This document shows positions 10,727 to 18,635 of a stretch of DNA of 53,593 nt, piece by piece. The position numbers and the translations under genes are program-made. The first letter of the stretch is position 1; the number at the start of each line of letters is the position of its first letter. Origin of the DNA: Zoogloea sp. (GTDB lineage: Bacteria > Pseudomonadota > Gammaproteobacteria > Burkholderiales > Rhodocyclaceae); the NCBI RefSeq assembly GCF_023150065.1, contig NZ_JAKLLN010000028.1, positions 1 to 53,593 of the forward strand, written 5' to 3'. The notes beneath the pieces were generated by a model, which did no database searches, was not told the DNA's origin, and saw only the letters and a list, made by a program, of their open reading frames with translations.

Positions 10727-11522
10727 AGGAAGACCCCGGGGCGTCGCTCGACGCCCCGCCCTTGTACGACGCACACAGGCTGGACGTCGCCGCCGCCAGC
10801 AGCATCGAATCCACCCCCACGGCGATGAAACGCGCCCCGGCCTCCCGGTAGCGCGCCACCAGGCCCCGGTCGCCGCACAGCACGCCGCCGGCCTTTCCGC
10901 AGGCCGCCACCCGGGCCAGGCCCTGTTCGATCATGGCAACGATCTCCGGGTGATTCGACTCCCCGAGCAGACCATAGGACGCCGCCAGATCGGCCGCGCC
11001 GAAGAACACCCCATCCACCCCGTCCACCGCCAGGATTGCGTCCAGCTCGGCCATGCCGGCTCGGGTTTCCACCTGCACGAGCAGGCACATGGCGTCGTTG
11101 GCGCGCTGGGCATAGTCACCGATGCGGCCCCAGCGGGAGGCCCGGGCAATCGAGCTGCCCACCCCGCGGATGCCCGCCGGCGGGTAGCGCATGGCCTCCA
11201 CCAGGTGGGCGGCCTGTTCGGCCGACTCCACCATGGGGATCAGCAGGGTCTGCACCCCGGTCTCCAGGAGCTGCTTGATGAGTACATGGTCGCCCTGGGG
11301 CGGGCGCACCACCGGCTGGGACGCGTAAGGGGCAATCGCCTGGAGCTGGGCGAAGATGGTGCGCAGATCATTGGGGCCGTGCTCGGCGTCGATCAGCAAC
11401 CAGTCAAAGCCGGCGCCGGCACAGATCTCGGCGCTGAAAATCTCGGACAGGCCCAGCCACAGGCCGTATTGCAGGTCGCCGGCGAGCAGGCGCTGCTTGA
11501 AGGGGTTGTCGGGAAACTCCAC
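10722..11522 (-). CDS. HpcH/HpaI-family class II pyruvate aldolase
   Basis: A 266-residue aldolase of the HpaI/YfaU/GarL family, which cleaves 4-hydroxy-2-oxoacids to pyruvate or related ketoacids plus an aldehyde. Visible landmarks are the catalytic-base region LIDAEHGPND, the substrate-binding PVVRPPQGD, the metal-ligand Glu in LVQVETRAGM, and the metal-ligand Asp in VFFGAADLAAS. A GTG start at 11522 follows AGGAG. The upstream operon already encodes a DmpG-type aldolase, so this enzyme may accept another chain length or a substituted ring-cleavage product (inference). It lies 31 bases after the flavoprotein gene and probably shares its transcript, which is separated from the meta-pathway operon by the terminator at 12325-12361. 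Confidence 0.88.
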   Translation of the reverse strand: MEFPDNPFKQRLLAGDLQYGLWLGLSEIFSAEICAGAGFDWLLIDAEHGPNDLRTIFAQLQAIAPYASQPVVRPPQGDHVLIKQLLETGVQTLLIPMVESAEQAAHLVEAMRYPPAGIRGVGSSIARASRWGRIGDYAQRANDAMCLLVQVETRAGMAELDAILAVDGVDGVFFGAADLAASYGLLGESNHPEIVAMIEQGLARVAACGKAGGVLCGDRGLVARYREAGARFIAVGVDSMLLAAATSSLCASYKGGASSDAPGSSY

Positions 11523-11553
11523 GGGCTTCTCCTCTGGATCGTCGGTCAGGCCG

Positions 11554-12264
11554 TCAATCTACCGCAGCTTTGGGGCGCAGGTTCTGGTCATAGTCGGCCA
11601 GGGACGGAAAGCGCAGGGGCGCCCGGGCATCCAGGCTGAGCAGGTGCCGGCGGTAGCCGTCGAGGATCTCCGCCCGCTCGGCGTCACTCACATAGGGCAC
11701 ATGCCAGGCCACGTAGGGCGGCAGCACGGTGCAGCCCACATAGCCCAGCATGCCCCGCAAAATGGGCTGGAGCAGAACCTCCAGCTCGCCGTGGATGCCT
11801 TCGGGCCCGAACATGTGGGCCTGTCCGCCCAGGGACACGGCGAGCATCGCCTTCTTGCCCTTGAGCCCACCCTGGTCATAGATGCGCCGCCCGCCATAGC
11901 AGAAGCCCGACACGAAAACCCGATCCACCCAGCCCTTCAGGATGGCGGGCATGCCGTACCAGTAGATGGGAAAGTTGAAGAGGATCAGGTCGGCCCACTT
12001 CACCTTCTCCAGCTCGGCGGCGATGTCCGGCGCCAGGGTGCCGGTGTTGAAGGCATGGCGCTGCTCGAGGGCATACACCAGGTAATCCGGGTTGGCGCGG
12101 CTGCCAAAATCGGCGGCGCTGGCCACCGGGTTGAAGTTCATGGCGTAGAGGTCGGACACCTGCACCTGGTGGCCCTCCCCCTCCAGCACCCGCAGCGCCT
12201 CGTCCTTCATGGCGGCGTTGAAGGAGCGAGGTTCGTTGTGGGCAAAGACGATCAGTACGTTCAT
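11554..12264 (-). CDS. NAD(P)H:quinone oxidoreductase-like flavodoxin-fold protein (NQO1/MdaB family)
   Basis: A 236-residue protein of the flavodoxin-like NAD(P)H dehydrogenase family. The N-terminal NVLIVFAHNEPRSFNAAM binds FMN/FAD phosphate, FNFPIYWYGMPAILKGWVDRV is the central family signature, and VSLGGQAHMFGPEG is the third flavin-contact loop. Such enzymes reduce quinones, nitroaromatics or azo compounds by two electrons. Beside a catechol pathway it may keep catechol- or hydroquinone-derived quinones reduced, but this is inference. A ribosome-binding AAGGAA precedes the ATG at 12264. Confidence 0.85.
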   Translation of the reverse strand: MNVLIVFAHNEPRSFNAAMKDEALRVLEGEGHQVQVSDLYAMNFNPVASAADFGSRANPDYLVYALEQRHAFNTGTLAPDIAAELEKVKWADLILFNFPIYWYGMPAILKGWVDRVFVSGFCYGGRRIYDQGGLKGKKAMLAVSLGGQAHMFGPEGIHGELEVLLQPILRGMLGYVGCTVLPPYVAWHVPYVSDAERAEILDGYRRHLLSLDARAPLRFPSLADYDQNLRPKAAVD

Positions 12265-12324
12265 GGGCTGTTCCTTCAGTGTTCAGCGGGACCGTAGGGT
12301 GGCTTCGGGCTTCAGCGCGGTCAC

Positions 12325-12361
12325 AAAAAAATCCCCTTCGCGAGCCGCCCTCGCGAAGGGG
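12325..12361 (-). terminator. Rho-independent terminator of the meta-cleavage operon
   Basis: Read on the minus strand, CCCCTTCGCGAG and CTCGCGAAGGGG make a perfect 12-bp stem with a 5-base loop (12361-12333), followed by T and a run of seven T at 12331-12325. It ends the transcript of the tautomerase gene and those upstream of it. Confidence 0.92.
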
Positions 12362-12419
12362 AGAACACGACCGAATTCCTGGGAGGAGAGGGTTTACTTC
12401 GGTCGAGGGAGACATGGGC

Positions 12420-12499
12420 CCCCACGCTCGCCCCACTGCGTGGGGGTCGCTGCCCCCCAAGGGGGCGGGCGCCTGCCTTGGGGCGGCCCGGCGGCAGGC
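12420..12499. repeat. G/C-rich intergenic hairpin cluster
   Basis: Three nested or adjacent inverted repeats lie between the terminator and the tautomerase gene: CCCCACGC/GCGTGGGG (12420-12445), CCCCC AA GGGGG (12454-12465) and GCCTGCC/GGCAGGC (12471-12499). The pattern resembles short G/C-rich repeats scattered in betaproteobacterial intergenic regions. A second copy is not evident in this window. Confidence 0.5.
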
Positions 12500-12510
12500 T
12501 GGGGCCCGGG

Positions 12511-12939
12511 CTAAGAGGGCGGGGTATTCTGGGCGGCGCGGGCGGCGACTTCGTCTTTGCGGACGACGCTGGCGGGTTCGCCGGCGATGGACCAGTCCTC
12601 GGGGGCGACGCGGCGGCAGCTGCCGCGGACGAGGTCGCGGCGCACGCCCAGGGTGTCCACCAGCAGGTCGGTGAAGCGGCGCATCAGGCAATGCCGGTCT
12701 TCCAGGGAGCGCCCTTCGAGCACGATGAACTCGAAATACGGCGCGTGCAGGCCGTTGTGGGCGCACAGGCCGCCGGCCGCGGCGAACTGGCCGGGGCGGT
12801 GGGGCGTGATGAAGGCGCGGATGCGCTCCATCGGAGCCTTCAACACCTCGGCATAGAGCTGGCAGGCACCGATCAGCAGGCGCTCGTCCTGCTCGGGGGT
12901 GCTCATGCCTTCAAGCACATGAAAATTGACGATGGGCAC
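12511..12939 (-). CDS. tautomerase-superfamily protein, fused (cis-CaaD-like) type
   Basis: A 142-residue protein whose second residue is Pro, giving N-terminal PIVNFHVLEG after Met removal; Pro1 is the catalytic base or acid of the 4-oxalocrotonate tautomerase superfamily. It is about twice the length of 4-OT. A second beta-alpha-beta unit starts near YFEFIVLEGRSLEDR and contains the Arg-rich helix typical of the cis-CaaD/Cg10062/MSAD branch. The GTG start at 12939 has GGAG eight bases upstream. It is the last gene of the operon before the terminator. A true 4-OT is encoded at 16708-16923, so this protein probably tautomerises, hydrates or dehalogenates a different intermediate; its substrate cannot be told from sequence. 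Confidence 0.8.
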   Translation of the reverse strand: MPIVNFHVLEGMSTPEQDERLLIGACQLYAEVLKAPMERIRAFITPHRPGQFAAAGGLCAHNGLHAPYFEFIVLEGRSLEDRHCLMRRFTDLLVDTLGVRRDLVRGSCRRVAPEDWSIAGEPASVVRKDEVAARAAQNTPPS

Positions 12940-12972
12940 GGTTGGGCTCCTGGGCGATGTCTATGGGTGCCG

Positions 12973-13731
12973 TCATGGCAGGCCGCGGCGGCGGCCGGAG
13001 TCCAGCATCAGGCTGGAGCCGGTCATGGCGTCGGCTTCCGGGGCCAGCAGCATGGACACGGCCCAGGCCACCTGTTCGGGGGTGGTGAAGCGGCCGATGG
13101 AGGAGTCCTCGAGCATCTCGGCCAGCACCTCGTCCACCGTGATGCCGCGCAGGGCGGCCCGGTCGGCGGCCACCCGGCGCAGGCGCTCGGTGTCGGCCGG
13201 CCCGGGGGCGACGAGGTGGGCGGTGATGCCCCGGTTGCCATAGGCCAGGCTCAGCTGCCGTACCACGTTGACCAGGGCGGCGTTGGCCACCCCGGCGGAC
13301 GCGGCATAGGCGGTGGGCTCGAAACCGTAGTGGCCGCCGATGGCGACGACGCGCGAACCCGGGCTGAGGCGCCCATCCACGGCGCGGGTGAGACGCAGCA
13401 GGCCGCCCACCTTGATGTTGACCGCGTCCACCATGGTGGCCGTGGGCGCGGTGAGGATGCCCCCCGCCACCGTCACGCCCGGCCCATGCACCACCATGCG
13501 CACGGGCCGGTCCACCACCGCCGCAATGGCCTCGATGGCGCTGTCGGCGGCGATGTCGGCCACGCAGGCCAGCAACCCGGGCACCCGGGCCTGCAGCGCC
13601 GCCAGGGAATCGGCACTGCGGGCCACCGCCACCACGCCCAGGCCGGCCGCGGCCAGGCGATCGACGATGGCGTTGCCAAAGGCGCCGGTGGCGCCCACCA
13701 CGACGGCCAGTTCAGTCGGGGAAGTGGTCAT
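12973..13731 (-). CDS. SDR-fold protein lacking the canonical Ser and Lys
   Basis: A 252-residue short-chain dehydrogenase/reductase by fold: cofactor-binding VVGATGAFGNA at 11-21, Asn105 in VNIKVGG, a PGPADTERLRR segment after the active site, and a C-terminal SSLMLDSGR. The classical catalytic triad is broken. The usual Ser position reads IGGHYG, and the YxxxK motif is YAASA, with Tyr142 kept but Lys146 replaced by Ala. The enzyme may use altered chemistry, bind a metabolite without reducing it, or be decaying. It starts four bases after the dioxygenase stop, so it is clearly part of the meta-cleavage operon, yet no standard step of that pathway needs an SDR. Confidence 0.8.
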   Translation of the reverse strand: MTTSPTELAVVVGATGAFGNAIVDRLAAAGLGVVAVARSADSLAALQARVPGLLACVADIAADSAIEAIAAVVDRPVRMVVHGPGVTVAGGILTAPTATMVDAVNIKVGGLLRLTRAVDGRLSPGSRVVAIGGHYGFEPTAYAASAGVANAALVNVVRQLSLAYGNRGITAHLVAPGPADTERLRRVAADRAALRGITVDEVLAEMLEDSSIGRFTTPEQVAWAVSMLLAPEADAMTGSSLMLDSGRRRGLP

Positions 13732-13735
13732 GGGG

Positions 13736-14671
13736 TCAGCCCGTCAGTACGGTCAGGAAGCTCTCGCGCACCACGTTGTCCTGGGCAAAGGTGGCGTGGC
13801 CCAGTTCGGTGGTGTCCCAGGTCAGGGTCGGGGTGTCCGGGTAGTGCACATAGCCACCGGAAAACACCTCGTTGCGGTTGCCCGAGGGATCGAAGAAGTA
13901 GATGGTGGCGCCGCGCGTGACACCATGGCGGTTGGGGCCCACGTCCACCGGGATGCGGTACTTGCCGATGAGGTCGGCGGCGTGGATCACGTCGGTCACC
14001 GATTCGAGCAGGAAGGAGACGTGGTGGAAGCGCCCCGGGGTGGGCTGCAGCACGAAAGCGATGTCGTGGGGCTTGGTGGAGCAGCTCAGGAACAGGGCCA
14101 GGGACTGGCCGCTGTCGGCGTCGATGAGGCGCTCGCTCAGGTCAAAGCCGAACACCTCGGTAAACAGCCGCGCCGACTCGTCGATGTTCACGCCCCCCAC
14201 CAGGGCATGGTCGAGGCGGTTGATGCGGAAGCCGCGGATCACCCCCTCGTCGGGCATCACGCCGGGGTTGAGCAGGGGCAGGTTGTTGCCGGTCTGCTCC
14301 TTGTGGGCATACAGCTGCATCACGTGGCCGCTGGGCAGCGTAAATTGCAGGCGCCGCCCGCTCTTGGGGTACACGCCGGCCTCGATGTGCTCCACCTGCA
14401 GGCCGAAGGCGCGGATCTTCGGCTCCAGCGCATCCAGGGTGGCGTCGTCGAAGACCTTGAAGGCAAAGTAGTCCATGCCCGACGACTCCGCCTCGCGCAG
14501 CACCAGGCAGTGGTGGTCGTGCTCGTCCCAGGCCTTGAAATAGACCTGGCCGGCGGCGTCGGTCATGACCTCGTGCAGGCCCATGCGCTTGCCGTAGTGC
14601 TCGCGGGCTTCGCCCATGTCGAGTACGCGTATCGCCACTTCGCCCATGCGAAGCAATCCTCTGAGTGCCAT
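13736..14671 (-). CDS. catechol 2,3-dioxygenase (extradiol, type I)
   Basis: A 311-residue enzyme that opens catechol next to the diol to give 2-hydroxymuconic semialdehyde using Fe(II) and O2. It has the two-domain vicinal-oxygen-chelate fold, and the opening ALRGLLRMGEVAIRVLDM is characteristic of XylE/DmpB. Predicted iron ligands are His155 (NRLDHALVGG), His216 or His217 (GRFHHVSFLLE) and Glu268 (NRNEVFSGG); the extradiol signature runs around HGVTRGATIYFFDPSGNR. GGAG precedes the ATG. It is the ring-cleavage step of the operon, though it is encoded downstream of the later steps. No XylT-type reactivating ferredoxin is visible next to it. dmpB/xylE are the equivalents. Confidence 0.95.
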   Translation of the reverse strand: MALRGLLRMGEVAIRVLDMGEAREHYGKRMGLHEVMTDAAGQVYFKAWDEHDHHCLVLREAESSGMDYFAFKVFDDATLDALEPKIRAFGLQVEHIEAGVYPKSGRRLQFTLPSGHVMQLYAHKEQTGNNLPLLNPGVMPDEGVIRGFRINRLDHALVGGVNIDESARLFTEVFGFDLSERLIDADSGQSLALFLSCSTKPHDIAFVLQPTPGRFHHVSFLLESVTDVIHAADLIGKYRIPVDVGPNRHGVTRGATIYFFDPSGNRNEVFSGGYVHYPDTPTLTWDTTELGHATFAQDNVVRESFLTVLTG

Positions 14672-14737
14672 CTTTGTCTCCGTTGGTGGATGGGGGTGCT
14701 ACCGCAGGGTGCCTGCATGGGCACCCCGTCCGTGTGT

Positions 14738-15781
14738 TCAGGCCGCCACGGCCTTCAGCAGGCCGCGCTCCCTGGCCATGGTCATGGCGGTGTCCATGAT
14801 CATGTCTTCCTGGCCGCCGATCATCTTTTTGCGGCCCAGCTCCACCAGGATGTCCCGGGCCGGCACACCAAAGCGGTCGGCGGCGCGCTTGGAGTGGAGC
14901 AGGAAGGTGGAATACACGCCGGCAAAACCCAGGGTCAGGGATTCGCGATCGACGCGCACCACGTGCTCCATCATCGGCACGATGATCTCCTCGGCCACGT
15001 CCATGAGCTTGAAGAGATCGACGCCGGTGTCGATGCCCATGCGCTCGCACACGGCGGCAAAGACTTCCAGCGGCGTGTTGCCCGCCCCCGCCCCCAGCCC
15101 GGCCGCCGAGCCATCGATGCGGGTGGCGCCGGCCTCGATGGCGGCGATGGAGTTGGCGATGCCCATGCCCAGGTTGTGGTGGCCATGAAAGCCGATCTCG
15201 GTTTCCGGCTTGAGCACGGCGCGCAGGGCGCCGATGCGGGCCTTCACGTCGTCCGGCAGCATGTAGCCGGCGCTGTCGGTGACATACACCGTGTGGGCGC
15301 CGTAGCCTTCCATCAGCTTGCCCTGGCGGGCGATGCCCTCGGGGTCGTTGAGGTGGGCCATCATCAGGAAGCCGGTGGTGTCCATGCCCAGCTTGCGGGC
15401 AAAGGCGATGTGCTGGGGCGCGGTGTCGGCCTCGGTGCAGTGGGTGGCCACGTGCACGCTGCGGGCGCCGCAGTCGTAGGCCGACTGCAGCTCCTTCATG
15501 GTGCCCAGGCCGGGGATGAGCAGCACCGACACCTTGGCCTGGGTCATCTTCGAGGCCACGGCGGAGATGTATTCCTCGTTGCTGTGGGGCGCAAAGCCGT
15601 GCTGCAGCGAGTTGCCCCCCAGGCCGGCGCCGTGGGTGACCTGGATGTAGGGCACGCCGGCCGCGTCCAGAGCGGTGGCGACCTTGACCATCTGGTCGAG
15701 GCTGATCTGCTCGCGCTTGGCATGCATGCCGTCACGCAGGCACATGTCGTGCAGGATGATTTTCTTGCCTTTGAGATCCAT
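14738..15781 (-). CDS. 4-hydroxy-2-oxovalerate aldolase
   Basis: A 347-residue DmpG/BphI/MhpE-type aldolase that splits 4-hydroxy-2-oxovalerate into pyruvate and acetaldehyde. The HMGL-like TIM barrel begins [19 protein letters not shown], with the metal-binding Asp and catalytic Arg; [15 protein letters not shown] supplies the two metal-binding His residues. The C-terminal domain, which contacts the dehydrogenase partner, is full length. The ATG at 15781 is chosen because GGAG lies six bases upstream; a TTG four codons earlier overlaps that site. It lies 21 bases after the dehydrogenase gene, its known complex partner that receives acetaldehyde through a channel. Equivalent to dmpG. Confidence 0.95.
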   Translation of the reverse strand: MDLKGKKIILHDMCLRDGMHAKREQISLDQMVKVATALDAAGVPYIQVTHGAGLGGNSLQHGFAPHSNEEYISAVASKMTQAKVSVLLIPGLGTMKELQSAYDCGARSVHVATHCTEADTAPQHIAFARKLGMDTTGFLMMAHLNDPEGIARQGKLMEGYGAHTVYVTDSAGYMLPDDVKARIGALRAVLKPETEIGFHGHHNLGMGIANSIAAIEAGATRIDGSAAGLGAGAGNTPLEVFAAVCERMGIDTGVDLFKLMDVAEEIIVPMMEHVVRVDRESLTLGFAGVYSTFLLHSKRAADRFGVPARDILVELGRKKMIGGQEDMIMDTAMTMARERGLLKAVAA

Positions 15782-15802
15782 GGGATTCTCCAATCTGTGG
15801 GA

Positions 15803-16711
15803 TTACGCGACGGCGGTCAGCCTGATGCTGCCCTTGAGGATCTCCTCGGCGAACATCTCGGCAGTACGGGTGGCGGCGGCGGTCATGATGTCCAGGTTGC
15901 CGGCGTAGCGCGGCAGATAGTCCCCCAGCCCGGCCACCTCCATGAACACCTGCACCTTGTTGCCGTCGTAGATCGGCCCATTCACCAGGCGGTAGCCCGG
16001 CACGTACTTCTGCACTTCCTTGATCATCTGCAGGATGGACTCGGTGATCCGGGCCTCGTCCGGCGCCTCGTCGGTGAGGCAGGAGATGGTGTTGCGCATG
16101 ATCATCGGCGGCTCGGCCGGGTTGATGATGGCCAGGGCCTTGCCCTTGCGCGCGCCGCCCACCTTCTCGATGGCGCCGGAGGTGGTGTAGGTGAACTCGT
16201 CCAGGTTGGCCCGGGTGCCGGGGCCCACCGACTTGGACGACAGGCTGGCCACGATCTCGGCGTAACCCACGCCCTGGGTGCGCGACACGGCATTGACGAT
16301 GGGAATGGTCGCCTGGCCGGCACAGGAGATCATGTTCACGTTCATCTCCACCTTGTCGGCGTGCTGGCGCAGGTTCACCGGCGGCACGCACAGGGGGCCG
16401 ATGGCGGCGGGCGTCAGGTCGATCATCATCACGCCCAGGGCGTTGAGCTTGCGGCTGTTCTCCGCATGCACGTAGGCGCTGGTGGCGTCGAAGGCGATCT
16501 GGATGTTGTCCTCCAGCACGTGGGGCAGCAGCCCATCCACGCCGTCGGCGGTGGTCTTGAGGCCCATCTCCCGGGCCCGGGCGAGGCCTTCGGAGGCCGG
16601 GTCGATGCCCACCATCCACACGGGCTCCAGCACCGGGCTGCGCTGGATCTTGTAGATCAGGTCGGTGCCGATGTTGCCCGAGCCGATCAGGGCGCAGCGG
16701 ATCTTCTTCAT
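15803..16711 (-). CDS. acetaldehyde dehydrogenase (acylating)
   Basis: A 302-residue DmpF/BphJ/MhpF-type enzyme converting acetaldehyde, CoA and NAD to acetyl-CoA. [18 protein letters not shown] is the NAD-binding start, and the catalytic Cys lies in [13 protein letters not shown]. Start at 16711 follows a good AGGAG and overlaps the stop of the tautomerase gene (ATGA). A longer upstream frame is only the tautomerase region read in another frame. Together with the aldolase it forms the channeling complex that ends the meta pathway. Equivalent to dmpF. Confidence 0.95.
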   Translation of the reverse strand: MKKIRCALIGSGNIGTDLIYKIQRSPVLEPVWMVGIDPASEGLARAREMGLKTTADGVDGLLPHVLEDNIQIAFDATSAYVHAENSRKLNALGVMMIDLTPAAIGPLCVPPVNLRQHADKVEMNVNMISCAGQATIPIVNAVSRTQGVGYAEIVASLSSKSVGPGTRANLDEFTYTTSGAIEKVGGARKGKALAIINPAEPPMIMRNTISCLTDEAPDEARITESILQMIKEVQKYVPGYRLVNGPIYDGNKVQVFMEVAGLGDYLPRYAGNLDIMTAAATRTAEMFAEEILKGSIRLTAVA

Positions 16712-16923
16712 GCCGTTTTCTCCTGGGCCCGGGCGGCGGCGCGCTGGGCCATGGTCTGGCCGGCCACGTAGAAGCCGTCGGTGGCGTGTTCGGTGATCAG
16801 GATGCGCACCGTGTCGGCGCTGCATTCCAGGCTCTTCGCCACCGCCTCGGTTACCGCAACGGCAACCTTGTTCTTCTGCTCGGTGGTACGGCCCACCATC
16901 ATGTGCATCTCGATAATTGGCAT
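16708..16923 (-). CDS. 4-oxalocrotonate tautomerase
   Basis: A 71-residue protein beginning [17 protein letters not shown]. Met removal exposes catalytic Pro1; residues RILITEH near position 46 fit the second conserved strand. It isomerises 2-hydroxymuconate to 2-oxo-3-hexenedioate, the step between the semialdehyde dehydrogenase and the decarboxylase. Small 4-OT proteins are 60-72 residues and hexameric. It lies 49 bases after the fusion gene and overlaps the acetaldehyde dehydrogenase start by four bases. Equivalent to dmpI/xylH. Confidence 0.92.
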   Translation of the reverse strand: MPIIEMHMMVGRTTEQKNKVAVAVTEAVAKSLECSADTVRILITEHATDGFYVAGQTMAQRAAARAQEKTA

Positions 16924-16972
16924 GGGTCTCTCTCCATGGGATGGGTTGGGGCGATTGCTGTTTTTTCTGCGA

Positions 16973-18619
16973 CTACGCGACGAAGCGCATGGACACGCTG
17001 CCCAGCTCCTGGAAGCGGGCGATGACGCTGTCACCGGGCTTGACCGCGATGGCCTCGGTGATCCCGCCGCTCATCACGAAGCTGCCCGCCGGCAGGCCCT
17101 CGCCCAGCTCGGCCAGGATGTTCACCAGCATGGCGATGGCCTCGGCCGGGTGGCCCAGCACGGCGGCCGCGCTGGCCATGGCCACCAGCTCGCCGTTCTT
17201 CTCCATCACCACGCCCAGGGTGGCCAGATCCACGTCGTCCACGTAGCGGGCCCGGCCACCGCCCACGAAGCGGGCCGACGAGCCGTTGTCGGCCACCACG
17301 CTGGGCAGGTCGAACTTGAAGCCGGAAAAGCGCGAGTCGATGATCTCCACCGCCGGCAGCACGTAGTCGGTGGCGTCCAGCACGTCCTGGCGGGTGCAGC
17401 CGGGGCCCTGCAGGGCCTTCTTCATCACGAAGGCCACCTCGCACTCGACGCGGGGATGCACCAGGTCGGCGGTGGAGATGGCCGAGTTCTCGGGGCGGGC
17501 CATGCGGTCGGTGAGAAAGCCAATGGACGGCACGTTGACGCCCATCTGGATCATCTTGGCCTTCGAGGTCAGCCCGGCCTTCCAGCCCACCTGCTTGTGG
17601 CCTGCGGCCAGGAAGCGCTGGCGCAGGGCCAGCTGCACGGCATAGCCGTCGCCGATGGTCATGCCCGGGTATTCGTCGGTGAGCTTGGGGATGGCGCGGG
17701 CCCGGGTCTGGGCGCCTTCGATGCGCTCGCACAGGCGCACCACGTCCTCGCGGCCCAGGGTCAGGTTCATGCCGGCGGTGCCACTGCCCGGTCGGGCTTC
17801 GCTGCCAGGCGCAGCCGCGCTGGCGGTGGTGCTCTGCCCGGCAAACTTCACCCGGCAGCTGCCCAGGCCGCCCACCGTACACACCAGTTCGTCCCCGTCC
17901 ACCACCGGCACCAGGGCCGACTGGGAGCCGGACAGGATCACCTCGCCGGCCTTGAAGGGGATGCCCAGCTCGCCCAGGGTGTTGGCCAGCCAGGCCACCG
18001 CGTTGGCGGGGGAACCCTGCACGGCGGCGCCGACGCCGGTGGAGAACAGCTCGCCGTTCTTCTCCAGCACCATCCCGGCCAGGGTGATGTCCAGCTTGCG
18101 CGGGTCGCCCTTGGTCTTGCCCAGCACATACACGCCGCAGGAGGCGTTGTCCGCCACGGTGTCCTGGATCTTGATCTTCCAGTCGGTGATGCGCGAATCG
18201 ACGATCTCGAAGCAGGGCAGCACGTAGTCGGTGGCGCGGATCACGTCCATGGCGGTGATGCCCGGGCCCTTCAGGTCTTCCTTGAGCACGAAGGCCAATT
18301 CGGCCTCGGCCTTGGGCTGGATCAGGGTGCCCAGGTCGATGGTGTCGCCCTCGCTGTACACCATGCCCGACAGCAGGATGCCGAAATCCGGCTGATAGAC
18401 GCCCAGGAAGTCCTGCACCGGCTTGCTGGTGGCGCCGATCTTCTTGCCGATCACCCGCTCGCCGGCCGCCACCCGGCGGGCCACGAAGCGCTCCTGGATG
18501 CGGTAGGCGTCGGCGATGGTGATGTCCGGCTCACGCTCCAGCAGCGGGCGGATCGCGCGGCGACTGACGAAAGCCTCGTAGAGCTCGTCGCCGTATTGGT
18601 GGATCTTTTCTTCGTTCAT
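16973..18619 (-). CDS. bifunctional fusion: 2-oxopent-4-enoate hydratase / 4-oxalocrotonate decarboxylase
   Basis: One uninterrupted 548-residue frame holds two tandem members of the hydratase/decarboxylase (FAH-like) family. Residues 1 to about 260 resemble the hydratase (DmpE/XylJ): GKKIGATSKPVQDFLGV, QPKAEAELAFVL, FEIVDSRITDWKI. After a Ser/Ala/Gly/Pro-rich linker (about 261-283), residues 284-548 resemble the decarboxylase (DmpH/XylI): GWKAGLTSKAKMIQMGV, HPRVECEVAFVMK, VEIIDSRFSGFKFD. Each half keeps the paired Glu metal ligands. The second half still begins with Met (codon at 17770) but has no clear internal ribosome site. In pseudomonads the two enzymes are separate but form an obligate complex, because the decarboxylation product is unstable. 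The start at 18619 is preferred over ATG 18625 because AAGGA is seven bases upstream. Which half performs which step rests on similarity. Confidence 0.9.
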   Translation of the reverse strand: MNEEKIHQYGDELYEAFVSRRAIRPLLEREPDITIADAYRIQERFVARRVAAGERVIGKKIGATSKPVQDFLGVYQPDFGILLSGMVYSEGDTIDLGTLIQPKAEAELAFVLKEDLKGPGITAMDVIRATDYVLPCFEIVDSRITDWKIKIQDTVADNASCGVYVLGKTKGDPRKLDITLAGMVLEKNGELFSTGVGAAVQGSPANAVAWLANTLGELGIPFKAGEVILSGSQSALVPVVDGDELVCTVGGLGSCRVKFAGQSTTASAAAPGSEARPGSGTAGMNLTLGREDVVRLCERIEGAQTRARAIPKLTDEYPGMTIGDGYAVQLALRQRFLAAGHKQVGWKAGLTSKAKMIQMGVNVPSIGFLTDRMARPENSAISTADLVHPRVECEVAFVMKKALQGPGCTRQDVLDATDYVLPAVEIIDSRFSGFKFDLPSVVADNGSSARFVGGGRARYVDDVDLATLGVVMEKNGELVAMASAAAVLGHPAEAIAMLVNILAELGEGLPAGSFVMSGGITEAIAVKPGDSVIARFQELGSVSMRFVA

Positions 18620-18635
18620 GGTCATGTCCTTGCGG

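Noticed and set aside
12420-12499. Attachment site or CRISPR-like repeat in the G/C-rich hairpin cluster
   Set aside because: There are no spaced direct repeats and no nearby integrase or cas gene; only inverted repeats are present.
15782-15793. TTG start of the 4-hydroxy-2-oxovalerate aldolase four codons upstream
   Set aside because: The TTG overlaps the GGAG ribosome site that serves the ATG at 15781.
13340-16771. An open frame of 1143 codons on the plus strand across the meta-cleavage genes
   Set aside because: It lies antisense to four clear enzymes with good ribosome sites, has low-complexity His/Val/Gly composition, and matches no family.
16712-16825. Longer N-terminus for acetaldehyde dehydrogenase
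   Set aside because: The additional codons overlap the 4-OT gene in another frame and precede the standard [13 protein letters not shown] start with its own ribosome site.
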